From the NCBI GenBank assembly GCA_037074705.1, contig CM073595.1:48293639-48357638 (forward strand): a stretch of DNA of 64,000 nucleotides. Reading direction: 5' to 3'. The notes under the pieces were generated by a model. It was not told the origin of the DNA. It worked only from the letters and a program-made list of their open reading frames with translations, and did not search any database. Of the stretch, positions 63,201 through 64,000 are shown piece after piece (the stretch's first letter is position 1; each line of letters begins with the position of its first letter). The stretch comes from Zhengitettix transpicula. Its lineage: Eukaryota; Arthropoda; Insecta; Orthoptera; Tetrigidae. Both the position numbers and the translations under genes were made by a program.

Positions 63201-63767
63201 TCAGAATATAACGGTTTAGATTCTTTAAATTTATGTCGCAATACATCTTAGAAGCCATTTTAATTATAAACCTGTCAGTGTGATGTTAAAATAAAATTAT
63301 AATTTAGATCTCTGGGAGACTACAAGTTGCCACATATGAAAACACACAATTATCTTTGTATCATCTGGCACTTTCAACATCCTCAAGGACTTGCATCTCT
63401 TAAGACTATACGAAAAGCGACTAAATTATGGTACCGACAGGAATAGGGTTTTGGGACTAATTCCATTAGAGATTTATTTTTATCTGTTTAACCTGTATAT
63501 ACAATTTCTTTCTCCCCCTCCAATCCTTCCCTTATATAACCCAGCCGAACACCTACATTTTATCTTTTTCGTGCCCCATACATACCTGTCATTTTATGAC
63601 TTTTTTCCCCGATGGTTTTATTAAATTTTTCCTATAGAAATCCAAGCTAGCCTTGTATTGGTCTGCCTAATTTCATGTCAGTCATTACCTCCGAATCAAT
63701 CGAATAGTATATTATGGACAGTTTAGTACAGTTCTAATGTGCATATAAACCTTGTTTGTTTTTACAG
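60270..63767 (+). other. probable first intron of the unidentified gene
   Basis: Bounded by GTAATT at 60270 and TTTTTACAG ending at 63767, with matching phase 0. AT-rich; open frames at 60470-60880 and 61615-61863 lack paired splice sites that keep phase. Confidence 0.4.
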
Positions 63768-63941
63768 AAATTAAGACGCATTGCCACCTTCGGCACATTT
63801 GGAAATCTGAATGAAGGTGAGGAGGAATCGCCTTCCTTGGTTCCACGGCTTGGAAGGAATTCCGTCGCTTCTAAAGAGAAGAATATGGTCCAGTGGCTTC
63901 ATCTCAGGGAAGTTGTCATAGAAACTATAGAAAATCCGAAG
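63768..63941 (+). CDS. internal exon of an unidentified gene, runs off the right edge
   Basis: Acceptor TTGTTTGTTTTTACAG, then 58 open codons in phase 0 only (the other two frames hit stops within 16 codons), then donor AAG|GTATAG at 63942. The product begins KLRRIATFGTFGNLNEGEEE and ends VVIETIENPK. It contains RRIAT (a basophilic kinase-type site), an acidic patch EGEEE, and SPSLVPRLGR, which by chance or design looks like an amidated PRL peptide. If joined to 60222-60269 there is no signal peptide, which argues for a cytosolic protein. I do not recognise the family. Codon composition is less AT-rich than the surroundings, which supports real coding. Confidence 0.6.
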
Positions 63942-64000
63942 GTATAGCTCAATTATTCCTACTGAATTAATTTCTTCTAGTTATACTTAGGTTGTCGTTA

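Overview
This is an AT-rich (roughly two-thirds A+T by eye) piece of an animal genome, almost certainly an insect. Coding sequence occurs only as short exons with GT-AG borders. The spaces between are filled with decayed transposable elements, foldback elements and (AT)n microsatellites. The gene set is an insect-type ELOVL elongase, an RYamide neuropeptide precursor and EDEM1. Together with long introns and dense non-LTR, Penelope-like and SINE debris, this fits a large-genome insect such as a cockroach, termite or other polyneopteran. The order is an inference; nothing here proves it. There are no bacterial operons, CRISPR arrays or phage genes.

Layout. 1-9.3 kb: minus-strand ELOVL fatty-acid elongase. 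Six coding exons (6500-9277) give 211 codons including the HVYHH box; the C-terminal exon(s) were not found and probably lie left of the window. 9.3-29.4 kb: no gene found. It holds a tRNA-unrelated dispersed repeat with an A-rich tail, foldback elements, a 5'-truncated frameshifted LINE (22.6-24.07 kb) and a ~1.1 kb inverted repeat (26.57-27.66 kb). 29.5-43.65 kb: plus-strand RYamide gene, with a TATA promoter, a two-codon first coding segment, a 12.2 kb repeat-filled intron, then two short exons encoding a 74-residue precursor with a single RYamide copy. 46.5-56.2 kb: minus-strand Edem1, ten coding exons, 560 residues, all expected GH47 catalytic residues present. A family of foldback elements sits in its intron 4 and just past its stop codon. 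57-58 kb: Penelope-like GIY-YIG scrap, LINE 3' end and another dispersed repeat. 60.2-64 kb: likely 5' end of an unidentified plus-strand gene with two phase-matched exons, running off the right edge.

The genes are independent: ELOVL and EDEM1 both act in the endoplasmic reticulum (lipid elongation; glycoprotein quality control), and RYamide is a secreted peptide hormone precursor. The most striking structural theme is the number of independent long inverted repeats. One family carries the motif TTTCAGGTAAG (a splice acceptor fused directly to a donor) in both of its terminal arms.
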